Shown: positions 14,494 through 23,379 of the stretch, in pieces
Position numbering within the stretch: position 1 is the first letter of the stretch
Layout of the letters: the number at the start of each line of letters is the position of its first letter
Source of the DNA: JAJYVH01 sp964548595
GTDB taxonomy: Archaea; Micrarchaeota; Micrarchaeia; Micrarchaeales; CABMGC01
DNA length: 35,521 bases
Direction: 5' to 3'
Assembly (NCBI GenBank): GCA_964548595.1
Contig: CAZJQO010000003.1
Location: forward strand, 1 to 35,521
The notes under the pieces: model-generated
Database searches by the model: none
What the model saw: the letters and a program-made list of their open reading frames with translations, nothing else
Told to the model about the DNA's origin: nothing
Program-made: the position numbers and the translations under genes

Positions 14494-16512
14494 ATGAAAA
14501 AATTCGCCAGCACGGCCGACGTCAAAATGTCGCCCAAGATCATAGATCAGGTGGTGGGCCAGCAGAAGGCAGTGGAGATAGTGAAGAAGGCTGCAAAGCA
14601 ACGGCGAAATGTGCTCTTGATCGGCTCGCCGGGAACCGGGAAGACGATGCTCGCGCAGGCGATGGCTGAGCTGATGCCAACGCAAGACCTGGAGGACGCT
14701 CTCGCGTACAAGAACGTTAACAACGAGAACAATCCTTTGATAAAAGTGGTAAAGACATATCCGAAGGCGAAGGCTGACATAGTCCCTGAGGCCAGGGTGA
14801 ACCAGCAGGAGAAGGGCATGGAGAGCGGCGACGGCCAGGGAAGGCGCATAATACAGGCAGCACGCATCAAGGGCATAGCCAGCACCTCTAACACAAAGAG
14901 CAGCATAGTGCCCATAACAGCAGTCATAGTCGTTTTCCTGGCGCTGATCGCGCTCAGTGGCTTCCTGCAGGGCTTCCAACTCCTGGTCATGGCTGCGCTC
15001 ATACTCGGCGTGCTTATATTTGCAGGAATCATTGTTTTTGTCGGGGGTTTCAGGCGAGCGGGCCTCTTCTCGGGCTTCTTTGAGTCGAACGAGCCAAAGC
15101 TGATAGTGGACAACACAGGCATGACGCACGCTCCTTTTGTCGACGCTACAGGCTCACGGGCCGGAGCCCTTTTCGGAGACGTCAAGCACGATCCGTTGCA
15201 GTCTGGCGGCCTCGGGACGCCGGCGCACCTCAGGGTCGACAGCGGGGCGGTGCACAGGGCAAACAGCGGAGTGCTTTTCATAGACGAGATAGCCGATCTC
15301 GAGCCAAAGTCGCAGCAGGAGCTGCTCACCGCCATGCAGGAGAAGAAGTACCCGATAACAGGCCAGAGCGAACTGAGCTCCGGGGCGATGGTGCGCACCG
15401 AGCCCGTTCCTTGCGACTTCCTGCTTGTTGCAGCCGGAAACCTGCAGGACATAGAGCGCATGCATCCAGCCCTGCGCTCAAGGATCAGGGGCTACGGATA
15501 CGAGGTGTACATGGAATCGAGCATGCCAGACACCGATGCAAACAGGGAGACCCTTGTCAGGTTCATAGCGCAGGAGGTAAACAAGGACAAGCGCATTCCG
15601 CACTTCAGCTACAAGGCATGTATGGAAGTCATAGAGGATGCGAGGAGGAGGGCCGGAAGGAAGCACAGGCTCACGCTGGTGCTCAGGGACCTCGGAGGCC
15701 TGGTGCGTGCAGCAGGCGACATAGCCGTGGAGAAGGGGAAGAAGCTGGTGGATGCTGACGACGTGGTTGCCGCGCTCGCGCTGGCCAAGCCAATCGAGAC
15801 GCAGTACGCCGAGCAGCAGATAGAGTACATAAAGGATTACAAGGTATTTGACACCAGTGGTTTTGCCATAGGTAGGGTGAACGGCCTTGCGGTAATGGGA
15901 GGCGGCGTAGCCGCAACGGGCATAGTCACGCCCCTGGCCTCTGAGGTGACGCCGGCGAGCTCTCGCGCGGAGGGCAAGCTCATAGCCACCGGCAAGCTGG
16001 GCCAGATAGCAAGGGAGGCTGTGAAGAACATAAGCGCAGTTATCAAGAGGCACATGCGCATGGACATAGCGGGCTACGACATACACGTGCAATTCATACA
16101 GACCTATGCGGGGGTTGAAGGAGACAGCGCAAGCGTTTCCGTTGCTGTAAGTGTCATATCTGCGCTCGAGGGCATACCTGTGAGGCAGGACGTTGCCATG
16201 ACAGGCTCGCTCTCGGTGCGGGGCGCGGTGCTGCCCGTGGGTGGCATAACGCCGAAGATAGAGGCAGCGATAGAGGCAGGTGTAAGGTACGTGATAATAC
16301 CAAGGAGCAACAAGGAAGACGTATACCTTGAGGCAAAGATGGCCAAGAAGGTCAAGCTCCTCTACGTATCCAACATAGCGGACGTGCTAGAGTACGCGCT
16401 GAAGAGGAGCAGGAGGCGCGACGCAATAATAAAAGAACTGCGGCAGTACGTCACCGCAGACAGCAGGGAGCGCGAACCGCTTGCCGTCAGCCAATCAAAC
16501 GCGGTGAAGTGA
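14494..16512 (+). CDS. lonB: Membrane-anchored ATP-dependent protease LonB
   Basis: This 672-residue archaeal Lon is an AAA+ serine/lysine protease tethered to the membrane that degrades misfolded or regulatory proteins. GSPGTGKTMLAQAMAE is Walker A. An insertion follows with two membrane helices (VPITAVIVVFLALIALSGF and LVMAALILGVLIFAGIIVF). Walker B is GVLFIDEIADLEPKSQ, and HPALRSRIRGYG carries the arginine finger. In the protease domain GVEGDSASVS has the catalytic Ser and GGITPKIEAAIEAG the catalytic Lys. ATG 14494 is chosen from its Shine-Dalgarno site; an open stretch to 14401 precedes the TATA box. The stop overlaps the region where top6A begins. Confidence 0.95.
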   Translation: MKKFASTADVKMSPKIIDQVVGQQKAVEIVKKAAKQRRNVLLIGSPGTGKTMLAQAMAELMPTQDLEDALAYKNVNNENNPLIKVVKTYPKAKADIVPEARVNQQEKGMESGDGQGRRIIQAARIKGIASTSNTKSSIVPITAVIVVFLALIALSGFLQGFQLLVMAALILGVLIFAGIIVFVGGFRRAGLFSGFFESNEPKLIVDNTGMTHAPFVDATGSRAGALFGDVKHDPLQSGGLGTPAHLRVDSGAVHRANSGVLFIDEIADLEPKSQQELLTAMQEKKYPITGQSELSSGAMVRTEPVPCDFLLVAAGNLQDIERMHPALRSRIRGYGYEVYMESSMPDTDANRETLVRFIAQEVNKDKRIPHFSYKACMEVIEDARRRAGRKHRLTLVLRDLGGLVRAAGDIAVEKGKKLVDADDVVAALALAKPIETQYAEQQIEYIKDYKVFDTSGFAIGRVNGLAVMGGGVAATGIVTPLASEVTPASSRAEGKLIATGKLGQIAREAVKNISAVIKRHMRMDIAGYDIHVQFIQTYAGVEGDSASVSVAVSVISALEGIPVRQDVAMTGSLSVRGAVLPVGGITPKIEAAIEAGVRYVIIPRSNKEDVYLEAKMAKKVKLLYVSNIADVLEYALKRSRRRDAIIKELRQYVTADSREREPLAVSQSNAVK

Positions 16513-16514
16513 GA

Positions 16515-17609
16515 ATGGGGAAGCAGACGGCAGAGAAGCTCGAGGGGCTTGGCAAGAGCATAATACACGACATAGACTCCGGCAGGAACCCGAAGTTCGT
16601 CACAGCGGCCAGGACAAGGAGCAACATACACTTCGACAAGAAAAACGGCTTCCTGACGCTGGGCGGCGCGAAGGAGGAGAGGAATTTCATAAACGTGGCC
16701 CAGAGCAAGAGGTTCATGCAGACAATAGCCATAGCGGCCAAGTGCCACAAGTTCCTGGCCGAGGACCTGCACACCACGATAAGAGGCCTTTTCTACCAGC
16801 TGAAGTTCTCGCTCGGTGAGGACGTTGACGAGAGCATCTTCAGCGAGCAGACCGAGAGCAACCCGCTCATAGAGGACCTTGAGGTTTCGCTCGGGGTCAA
16901 GAGGGAGGAGCTGAACCTGAACGCCACAAGGCGCGGAGTGCTGGCAGGCAACCTGAAGGTGGTTGACACTTTCGGAAACGAGAAGCAGACGATAGACGCC
17001 AGCAAGATGGGAAGGAGCGGGTGGGCGATACCGAGCGACGTGGATAACGAGATAGAGTTCAAGGATGTCGACGCCAAGTATGTCATCGTGGTGGAGAAGG
17101 ACGCGCTCTGGCAGAGGCTGAATGAGGACAAGTTCTGGAAGAAGGAGAACTGCATACTTATAACGCCGCAGGGCCAGGCGACGAGGGGGGTCAGGAGGCT
17201 CATAAGAAAGCTGGCGGACAAGGGACTGCCCGTTTATGTCTTCACTGATTCCGATGCGTGGGGCTGGTACATCTACTGGACCATAAAGACAGGCAGCATA
17301 AACCTGGCTTACATGGGCGGGAATGTCGCAACCCCCGAGGCCAGGTTCCTTGGAGTGACAATGTCTGACCTTGACAAGTACGAATTCCTGAAGAAGCTCA
17401 CCATAAAGGCCAGCGAGGTCGACCTCAAGCGCGCCCAGGAGATGCTGCAGTACGAGTGGATAAAGAAGCACAAGGAGTGGGTGGTGGAGCTGGAGCGCAT
17501 GATAAAGAGCAAGCTCAAGCTAGAGCAGGATGCGCTGCAGGGCCCCAAGCTCACTTTCGTGGACGAGTACATAAGGGAAAAGATAAAGAACAACGACGTG
17601 TTGCCCTGA
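16515..17609 (+). CDS. top6A: DNA topoisomerase VI subunit A (Spo11-like)
   Basis: This 364-residue catalytic subunit of topoisomerase VI makes double-strand breaks with two-base overhangs. TTIRGLFYQLK holds the catalytic tyrosine (second position of the usual YY, here FY) in the winged-helix domain. In the Toprim domain, YVIVVEKDALWQRL has the metal-binding Glu and VFTDSDAWGWYIYWTIK the DxD (DGDPxG in relatives). A GTG at 16509 overlaps the lonB TGA, and ATG 16515 is the alternative; they differ by two residues. Subunit B, normally adjacent in archaea, is not in the window on either side. Confidence 0.92.
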   Translation: MGKQTAEKLEGLGKSIIHDIDSGRNPKFVTAARTRSNIHFDKKNGFLTLGGAKEERNFINVAQSKRFMQTIAIAAKCHKFLAEDLHTTIRGLFYQLKFSLGEDVDESIFSEQTESNPLIEDLEVSLGVKREELNLNATRRGVLAGNLKVVDTFGNEKQTIDASKMGRSGWAIPSDVDNEIEFKDVDAKYVIVVEKDALWQRLNEDKFWKKENCILITPQGQATRGVRRLIRKLADKGLPVYVFTDSDAWGWYIYWTIKTGSINLAYMGGNVATPEARFLGVTMSDLDKYEFLKKLTIKASEVDLKRAQEMLQYEWIKKHKEWVVELERMIKSKLKLEQDALQGPKLTFVDEYIREKIKNNDVLP

Positions 17610-17668
17610 TTCTCCCCCCGCGGCGCATATGCAGGCGCAAATATTTTTGGAGGATGCTGTGGTATCGT

Positions 17669-18988
17669 TCACTGGTGCATGGTGCCTAGAGTCTGCAGGT
17701 CTATCTTCTCAAGCGCCTTCTTCGGGTCCCGGTAATATTCCCTGACGAACTCGCTTATCCCCTTAAGGTCCCTTATGCCCAGCTTGTTCAGCCGCTCGAG
17801 TATCTTGCCCCTGCGCTGCTCCTCTATCACTATCTCTGTAGGTGTGTAGCCTGTGAGCTTTGCTAGCGTGTCCCTGTATGTAACGCTCGGAAGCACGTCG
17901 GAGCTCTTGTGCGTCTTGTAGTCGTAGGTGTAGAGGTCGGAGAGCAGCACCTGAGTCTCTATGCCCGAGATTTCGCTTACCTGCGTTATCTTCCTGGTGA
18001 ACTGCCCGCTCTCATTCACCTGCGACACTATTATGATGGCGTCTATGAGCGGCACTAGGTCCATCTCGACATCCATGGGCGTGTGCTCCAGCCTGGTGAT
18101 GACGTCCCTGGATGTGCTGGCGTGTATCGTGCCAATCGCTATCTTGCCTATGTTCATGGCGGTCATCATGTCCTTCGCCTCGTCCCCGCGCACCTCGCCT
18201 ATTATTATAAGGTCGGGCCTCATCCTGAGCGAGTTCTTGACGAGCTCGTCCATCTGCAGAATCGGCGTTGTCTCGAGCCTTACAGTGTTCTCCTGCGTCT
18301 CCGTGTTTAGCTCGTATGTTTCCTCTATCACAACAACGCGCTGCTCGGGCCTGAAGAAGCTGAACATAGCGTTGAGCAGCGTTGTCTTGCCGCTGGCGGG
18401 CATGCCCCCGATGAGCAGGTTGGCGGGCCTTACCTTAAGGCCTTCGGTGTAGAGCCAGAGCCTTCCGGCGAGGTTGTAGCTCAGTTCGCCGGCGTTTATC
18501 AGGTCTATTATGCTTAGCGCGTTCCTCTTGAAGTTTCGCACCGTTATGTCCGCGCCCAGAGGCGAATCCACTATGTTTACGCGTGAGCCGTTGGGCAGGT
18601 GCACGTCGAAGATGCGCTTGCCTGACACTTCAGTGGTAGCGTACATCTTCAGCTTCCTAACAAGCTGGTCCAGCTCCTTCTTGCTTACGACCCCGTCCTG
18701 CACTTTCTCGTAGCCCCTGCCGCTCTTGTAAACGAACATGTTGGAGGTGTTGTTTACCATTATGTCCTCTACGCTGTCGTCGCTCAGGTACTTGTCCAGA
18801 GGCCCAAATATTTTGGAATCTGCAATTACCTTGTGCACGTCCTCTGGCGTGACGGCCGGGGACACGGTTTTGGCGATATTCTCTATGAGCCTGTTCCTGT
18901 CCGCTTCTTCAGACAGCCTGCTCAGCTTGCTGTCCAGCGCGTCAAATATCCTGGCCTCGAAAGAGTAGAAATCATCCGGCTGCATCAT
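17669..18988 (-). CDS. Type IV pilus / type II secretion ATPase (GspE/VirB11 superfamily)
   Basis: This ~439-residue motor ATPase powers assembly of archaeal type IV pilus-like filaments at the cytoplasmic face. SVEDIMVNNTSNMFVYKSG and GSRVNIVDSPLGADITVRNF are the N-terminal substrate domain. NLLIGGMPASGKTTLLNAM is Walker A, VVVIEETYELN the Asp box, RPDLIIIGEVRGDEA Walker B and GTIHASTSRDVITRLEH the His box. A TTG at 19018 is in frame, but it would put a TATAAAAG box inside the coding region, so ATG 18988 is preferred. It follows the pilin gene on the same strand; no TadC/GspF-type membrane platform gene is adjacent. Confidence 0.88.
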   Translation of the reverse strand: MMQPDDFYSFEARIFDALDSKLSRLSEEADRNRLIENIAKTVSPAVTPEDVHKVIADSKIFGPLDKYLSDDSVEDIMVNNTSNMFVYKSGRGYEKVQDGVVSKKELDQLVRKLKMYATTEVSGKRIFDVHLPNGSRVNIVDSPLGADITVRNFKRNALSIIDLINAGELSYNLAGRLWLYTEGLKVRPANLLIGGMPASGKTTLLNAMFSFFRPEQRVVVIEETYELNTETQENTVRLETTPILQMDELVKNSLRMRPDLIIIGEVRGDEAKDMMTAMNIGKIAIGTIHASTSRDVITRLEHTPMDVEMDLVPLIDAIIIVSQVNESGQFTRKITQVSEISGIETQVLLSDLYTYDYKTHKSSDVLPSVTYRDTLAKLTGYTPTEIVIEEQRRGKILERLNKLGIRDLKGISEFVREYYRDPKKALEKIDLQTLGTMHQ

Positions 18989-19051
18989 CAGATCAGCACT
19001 TTTATATTGTCTGCTCAAGCTTTAAAGTTTTGGTTGCCTGTGCCGCATGCT

Positions 19052-19525
19052 TCACGTGAACCTGAGCGAGAGCTTGCCTAACGCCAGACCCGGCAGTCCG
19101 CTGATCTCGTCGGTGTAGTTCAGCAGCACCGAGCCCGTGAACAAGCGGCCGGTGCTTCCAGAGACAGCTGTCCCGTTGTCGTAGCACTGCACCGAGAAAG
19201 TGTATTCGGAGCCAACGGGCATGAAGACCTGGTTGCTCGGCGGATTGTATGGCGCCTGCATGTCGGTTACGGTGCCTTCCGAGTTGCATCCGACTGCGGT
19301 CACGTTTATCGGGTCGCTGGTGGATTGCGCTACAGTGACCTCGAGCATGCCATTTGTGCTCAGCGAGTAGCTTTGGCAGCTGAAGCCTGACTCCAGCACG
19401 CACTGCTCAAGATGGGTGCCGGAAGTGAAAATGCCACTCGATGCGATAACCGCAAGCGCTATGGCTATTATGAGCACCGCCCAGCCGTATGTGGTAAGAT
19501 ACTCCAGAGCCGCCTGCAGCCTCAT
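19052..19525 (-). CDS. Type IV pilin-like protein (class III signal peptide)
   Basis: This 157-residue protein starts MRLQAALEYLTTYGWAVLII, a textbook QxxxE class III signal. A prepilin peptidase would cut before Q4, leaving Glu at +5 and a hydrophobic helix (AVLIIAIALAVIASSGIF). The rest is a Ser/Thr/Asn-rich beta-type exterior with four Cys (QCVLES, SCQSY, VGCNS, QCYDN) and several N-glycosylation sequons. It is probably the filament subunit or a minor pilin served by the ATPase 60 bases downstream. The prepilin peptidase is not in the window. Confidence 0.82.
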   Translation of the reverse strand: MRLQAALEYLTTYGWAVLIIAIALAVIASSGIFTSGTHLEQCVLESGFSCQSYSLSTNGMLEVTVAQSTSDPINVTAVGCNSEGTVTDMQAPYNPPSNQVFMPVGSEYTFSVQCYDNGTAVSGSTGRLFTGSVLLNYTDEISGLPGLALGKLSLRFT

Positions 19526-19563
19526 GCTTAAGCATATGCGAAAAGGATTAAATTAGCTTCCTG

Positions 19564-20172
19564 CTACACCAGCGCCTCGTATATTTCTGCAGCTCCGCGC
19601 AGCAGTGAGAAAGCAACAACCATAGCGGCAAGGGCGTAGCCCACGGCCAGAGGCAGGCCTGCTATGAATACCAGCGCGAGATAGATGAAAGCCAGCGCCT
19701 TGAGAGCCCCATACAGGCCCCTGCTGAAGTGCGAAGAGGCAATCCTGCCGAAGCCGGTATGCATGCTGGAGAACGACTTGCCGCGCCTGAGTACAAGGAA
19801 ATCGGAAAGCGTGTTCCTCGCAAACACAATCACGAAGATGAACCATGGCAGTATGGAGAGGAGGGTGAAGAGCAGCCAGAAGCCGTACTCGACAAGCCTG
19901 TCAACAGCTATGTCGAAGTATGCGGCATACGATGGCATGTGCCTGGGGAACCTCTTCTTCCTATTTCCTTTCGCCTCGTCCAGCAGGTACTTGCCGAAGT
20001 CCACCGGTGAGTGCTCGCCGAGAGCGGCCATGTAGCCGTCGAGGGAGTCTGAAAGGAACAGTGTTATTATCAGCAGCACTGCTGCCACGGCGTTGATCTT
20101 GACGGCCACAGCGTAGAGTACCACGAAGAGGAATAGTATTCGCAACGAAGTTATCAGGTCGGCGCTTCTCAT
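19564..20172 (-). CDS. CDP-alcohol phosphatidyltransferase family protein with split signature
   Basis: This 202-residue integral membrane protein has about six helices. It carries both halves of the CDP-OH-P signature (DxxDGxxAR...GxxxDxxxD): DSLDGYMAA (Arg replaced by Ala) and AAYFDIAVDRLVEYG (Gly replaced by Ala). The family joins a CDP-linked lipid to an alcohol such as glycerol phosphate, inositol phosphate or serine, making phospholipid head groups. Normally 8 residues separate the AR and the G; here there are about 33, including a basic patch (GNRKKRFPRH). All four expected aspartates are present. ATG 20172 is chosen from the shared divergent promoter; longer frames upstream run into ileS antisense. 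Confidence 0.75.
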   Translation of the reverse strand: MRSADLITSLRILFLFVVLYAVAVKINAVAAVLLIITLFLSDSLDGYMAALGEHSPVDFGKYLLDEAKGNRKKRFPRHMPSYAAYFDIAVDRLVEYGFWLLFTLLSILPWFIFVIVFARNTLSDFLVLRRGKSFSSMHTGFGRIASSHFSRGLYGALKALAFIYLALVFIAGLPLAVGYALAAMVVAFSLLRGAAEIYEALV

Positions 20173-20199
20173 CGAAAACAAGAGAGTATAAGACGCAAA

Positions 20200-20215
20200 C
20201 CTTATAATATTAAAG
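20200..20215. promoter_or_regulatory. Shared divergent AT-rich promoter core (CDP-alcohol transferase / ileS)
   Basis: CTTATAATATTAAAG can be read as a TATA element in both directions. It lies about 33 bases from ATG 20172 on the minus strand and about 34 bases from GTG 20242 on the plus strand. Confidence 0.45.
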
Positions 20216-20241
20216 ACAGGAATTAGCACGTGCCAACGTGA

Positions 20242-23200
20242 GTGGTCTGCTTGCTTGATCTTAGGAAAAAAGAGAGCGATGTGCTGAAGTACTGGAGCGA
20301 GCACAGCGTGAACAAAAGCGTTGACGCGAAGAACGCAAACGGCAAGAAATTTTTTTTCCTTGACGGCCCTCCGTACGCATATTCCGAATTGGCATCGCAC
20401 CACATCTGGGTGGGGACGACAAAGGATATGGTGCTCAGGTACAAGCGTTACAGGGGCTTCGCTGTGCACGACCGCGCCGGCTTCGACGTGCACGGCCTGC
20501 CAACCGAGAACAAGGTAGAGAGGAAGCTGGGCGTAAAGTCCAAGATTGAGATAGAGGAGAAGATAGGCATAGGGAATTTCGTTGGCGAGTGCCGCAAGCT
20601 CATAGACGAGGGCGTGGAAAAAAGCGTGGCTACGCTTACAAGATTCGGCAGCTCGCTCGATTTCGAGAACGCGTATCTGCCGCTCCGCAACGAGTACATG
20701 GACAAGGAGTGGCGCATATTCAAGAAGATCTACGACAGGGGGCTCATTTACAAGGGGCTGAAGCCGCTCGCTTACTGCCCGCACTGCGAGACAGTGCTAG
20801 CGGCGCAGGGGCCTGAGATAGTGTACGAGGATGAGAAAGACGTGTCGCTTTTTGTAGCCTTCAAGGTACTCGGGGGCAAGGCAGGCAGGCTCGCGCTGGA
20901 GAACGACACGTATCTGGTGGTTTGGACAACCACTCCGTGGACGCTTCCGGCCAACGTTGCGATAGCTGCAAACCCCAGGGAGATGTATGTTCTGGCTAAG
21001 ATCGGAGACAACAACTACATACTTGCAAAGGAGAGGCTTGATGATTACGCACAGCTCGTAGGCGCCAACCCTGTTGTAGTAAAGGAATTCTACGGAAGCG
21101 AGCTGGAAAGCGTGCGTTACTCCAGCCCTCTTGAGGAAAAGGTGCCGAAGCAGAAGGAGCTCGGCAAGTACCACAAGGTGCTGTTGAGCAGTGCTTTCGT
21201 GAACGCAGGCGAGGGGAGCGGGCTGCTCCACGTCGCTCCGGGTCACGGTGCCGAGGACGCGAAACTCGGCACGGAGCATAAGCTGCCAGTATTCTCGCCT
21301 GTTGACAGCCACGCGAAATACACAAGCGAAGCTGGCAGCTACTCCGGCCTTTCTGTGCCCGATGAGGCAAACAAGCGCGTTCTGGAAGACCTCAGGGCAA
21401 GCGGAGCGCTGCTTGCGCTGGGCAGCGTGACGCACAGCTACCCGCATTGCGAGAGGTGCAATTCCAGGCTCATCTACCTCGCTACTGAGCAGTGGTTCCT
21501 GAACGTGCAGCGCATAAAGAAGCGCATGCTAAAGGAGAACGCAAAGGTAAAGTGGTATCCTCCTTTCTCCAAGGTGTGGTTCGATGACGCGCTGAAGAGC
21601 TCGCCAGACTGGACCATCTCCAGGCAGAGGTACTGGGGAACGCCGATGCCAATCTGGAGCTGCGGCAACTGCGGCAGCATAGAGGTCATTGGCTCGATCG
21701 ATGAGCTGACGAGCAGGGCCGGGCTCAAGGAGCCCCTGAGCGACATGCACAGGCCCTACATAGACGCCGTAAGCATCAGATGCGGCAGGTGCGGGGGCGA
21801 GACGAAGCGCATAAAAGACATACTCGATGTCTGGTATGATGCCGGTGTTTCGCACACTGCCAGCCTCTCTGATGACGAGTTCGGAAGGCTTTTCCCTGCC
21901 GACTGGATAAGCGAGAGCCTGGACCAGCTAAGGGGCTGGTTCAGCACTCTGCTGCGCACGAGCGTGGCGGCATACGGGAAGGGCCCCTTCAGGAGCGTAA
22001 GCATCGGGGGCATGATAAAGGATGAACTGGGCCAGGAGATGCACAGGCACCTGGGCAACGCGGTGAGCGCAGACGAGCTGCTGGGCCTGACGAGTGCTGA
22101 CGGCTTCAGGCTCTGGTGCTCGAGCCATCCGAGATGGGGCGAGCTTAAGCTGAAGAAGGAGGAGATGCTTGAGGCCGACAGGGACATAATAACACTCTAT
22201 AACACGGCCGAGCTCGTTAAGGAGCTCGCGGCGCTGTCCGGCATAGACACAAGAGAGCTGCGCAGGCCGTCTGCAAGGGGCATGAGCGATGCTGATGCAT
22301 GGATGCTGTCAAGGCTCAACACGCTGACGGGCAGCTGCACGCAGAACCTGGACAACTACCTGCTCGATGTTGCGGTGCGCGACATAAGGAGCTTCGTAAT
22401 AGAGGATTTCAGCAGGTTCTATTTGAGGCTGGCCAAGAAGCACGCTTCGTATTCGAACAGGCGCGGGCTCAGGCAGCTAGCAAACCTAGCGGCCTACGTG
22501 CTCAGGAACACTCTTGTTCTGGCATCGATAACTGCGCCATTCGCAACAGAAAGCATATACCAGGAGCTGTTCAGCAAAGATAACGCGAGCATATTCATGA
22601 ACTCATGGCCCAGGGCAAGGGAGAGGGACAAGAACAAGGCGCTTGAGGCTGATTTCGAAATAGCAAGGAACGCAATAACGGCGCTGCTGAACAGCAGGGA
22701 GAAGGCTGAAGTTAGGCTGCGCTGGCCCATTGCAAGCGGCAGGCTGGAAGTGAAGGACGGGGAGGTGCAGGCGGCGCTGGAGAGGATGTCGGGGCTCATA
22801 GAGGAATACACCAACATAAAGGAGCTGAAGGTGAAACGCGTTCAGGGTTTCGCCAGGGAGATAAGGCCCATGTTCGGCAGGATAGGGCCCGAGTTCAAGG
22901 AGAAGGCGCAGGCTGTGGGAGACGCGCTCGCCGGGTCGGATGCCGACGAGATAGAGCGCGAGATAGCCACCAGGGGCTACTATCCGCTGCATACGAGCAT
23001 GGGCGTGGCGAACATAACAAAGGAGCATTTCACAATAAACGAGAAGCTCGAGGCAGACAACGCGATACCGTTCAGCCACGGAATGGCAAGCGTCGACGCG
23101 CAGCTGAGCAAGGAGCTGCTTGGCGAGGCGATGGTGCGCGAGTTCGAGCGCAGGGTGCAGCTTGCAAGGAAGGAGCTGCGGCTCGGGAAGGCTGACAAGA

Positions 23201-23379
23201 TACGCGTCTACTACGCGACCGGGCCCGATATGGCAGGCATAGTAGCTGCAAACACGAACATGATAAAGAAGGACGTGAACGCCAGGGAACTGAAGGCGGG
23301 AATAAAGGACGAAGCGCGGGCCATGGAGTTTGACATCGAAGACGAGAAGCTCAGGCTGGCGATAGAGAAAATTGGCTAG
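20242..23379 (+). CDS. ileS: Isoleucyl-tRNA synthetase with altered HIGH and KMSKS motifs
   Basis: This 1045-residue class Ia synthetase charges tRNA-Ile and edits Val-tRNA-Ile. Family hallmarks: GPPYA, AGFDVHGLPTENKVE, the CP1 editing domain (TTTPWTLPANVAIAANP and GSGLLHVAPGHGAED), WTISRQRYWGTPMPIW, zinc-binding CPHC and CGNC/CGRC pairs, and a C-terminal anticodon domain. Two ATP-site signatures differ. Where HxGH belongs, residues 51-54 read ASHH (in DGPPYAYSELASHHIWVG). Where KMSKS belongs, residues 599-603 read EMHRH (in GQEMHRHLGN). The ASHH form resembles the swapped GxHH motif of some IleRS2 enzymes. The flanking sequence is intact, so a pseudogene is unlikely. The start is GTG 20242; no upstream ATG is in frame. 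Confidence 0.93.
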   Translation: MVCLLDLRKKESDVLKYWSEHSVNKSVDAKNANGKKFFFLDGPPYAYSELASHHIWVGTTKDMVLRYKRYRGFAVHDRAGFDVHGLPTENKVERKLGVKSKIEIEEKIGIGNFVGECRKLIDEGVEKSVATLTRFGSSLDFENAYLPLRNEYMDKEWRIFKKIYDRGLIYKGLKPLAYCPHCETVLAAQGPEIVYEDEKDVSLFVAFKVLGGKAGRLALENDTYLVVWTTTPWTLPANVAIAANPREMYVLAKIGDNNYILAKERLDDYAQLVGANPVVVKEFYGSELESVRYSSPLEEKVPKQKELGKYHKVLLSSAFVNAGEGSGLLHVAPGHGAEDAKLGTEHKLPVFSPVDSHAKYTSEAGSYSGLSVPDEANKRVLEDLRASGALLALGSVTHSYPHCERCNSRLIYLATEQWFLNVQRIKKRMLKENAKVKWYPPFSKVWFDDALKSSPDWTISRQRYWGTPMPIWSCGNCGSIEVIGSIDELTSRAGLKEPLSDMHRPYIDAVSIRCGRCGGETKRIKDILDVWYDAGVSHTASLSDDEFGRLFPADWISESLDQLRGWFSTLLRTSVAAYGKGPFRSVSIGGMIKDELGQEMHRHLGNAVSADELLGLTSADGFRLWCSSHPRWGELKLKKEEMLEADRDIITLYNTAELVKELAALSGIDTRELRRPSARGMSDADAWMLSRLNTLTGSCTQNLDNYLLDVAVRDIRSFVIEDFSRFYLRLAKKHASYSNRRGLRQLANLAAYVLRNTLVLASITAPFATESIYQELFSKDNASIFMNSWPRARERDKNKALEADFEIARNAITALLNSREKAEVRLRWPIASGRLEVKDGEVQAALERMSGLIEEYTNIKELKVKRVQGFAREIRPMFGRIGPEFKEKAQAVGDALAGSDADEIEREIATRGYYPLHTSMGVANITKEHFTINEKLEADNAIPFSHGMASVDAQLSKELLGEAMVREFERRVQLARKELRLGKADKIRVYYATGPDMAGIVAANTNMIKKDVNARELKAGIKDEARAMEFDIEDEKLRLAIEKIG

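Noticed and set aside
16362..17471. 369-codon minus-strand open frame
   Set aside because: It is antisense to lonB and top6A, both of which have clear catalytic motifs.
20173..20784. N-terminal extension of the CDP-alcohol transferase frame to 20784
   Set aside because: It runs antisense into ileS, and the divergent promoter at 20200-20215 fixes the start at 20172.
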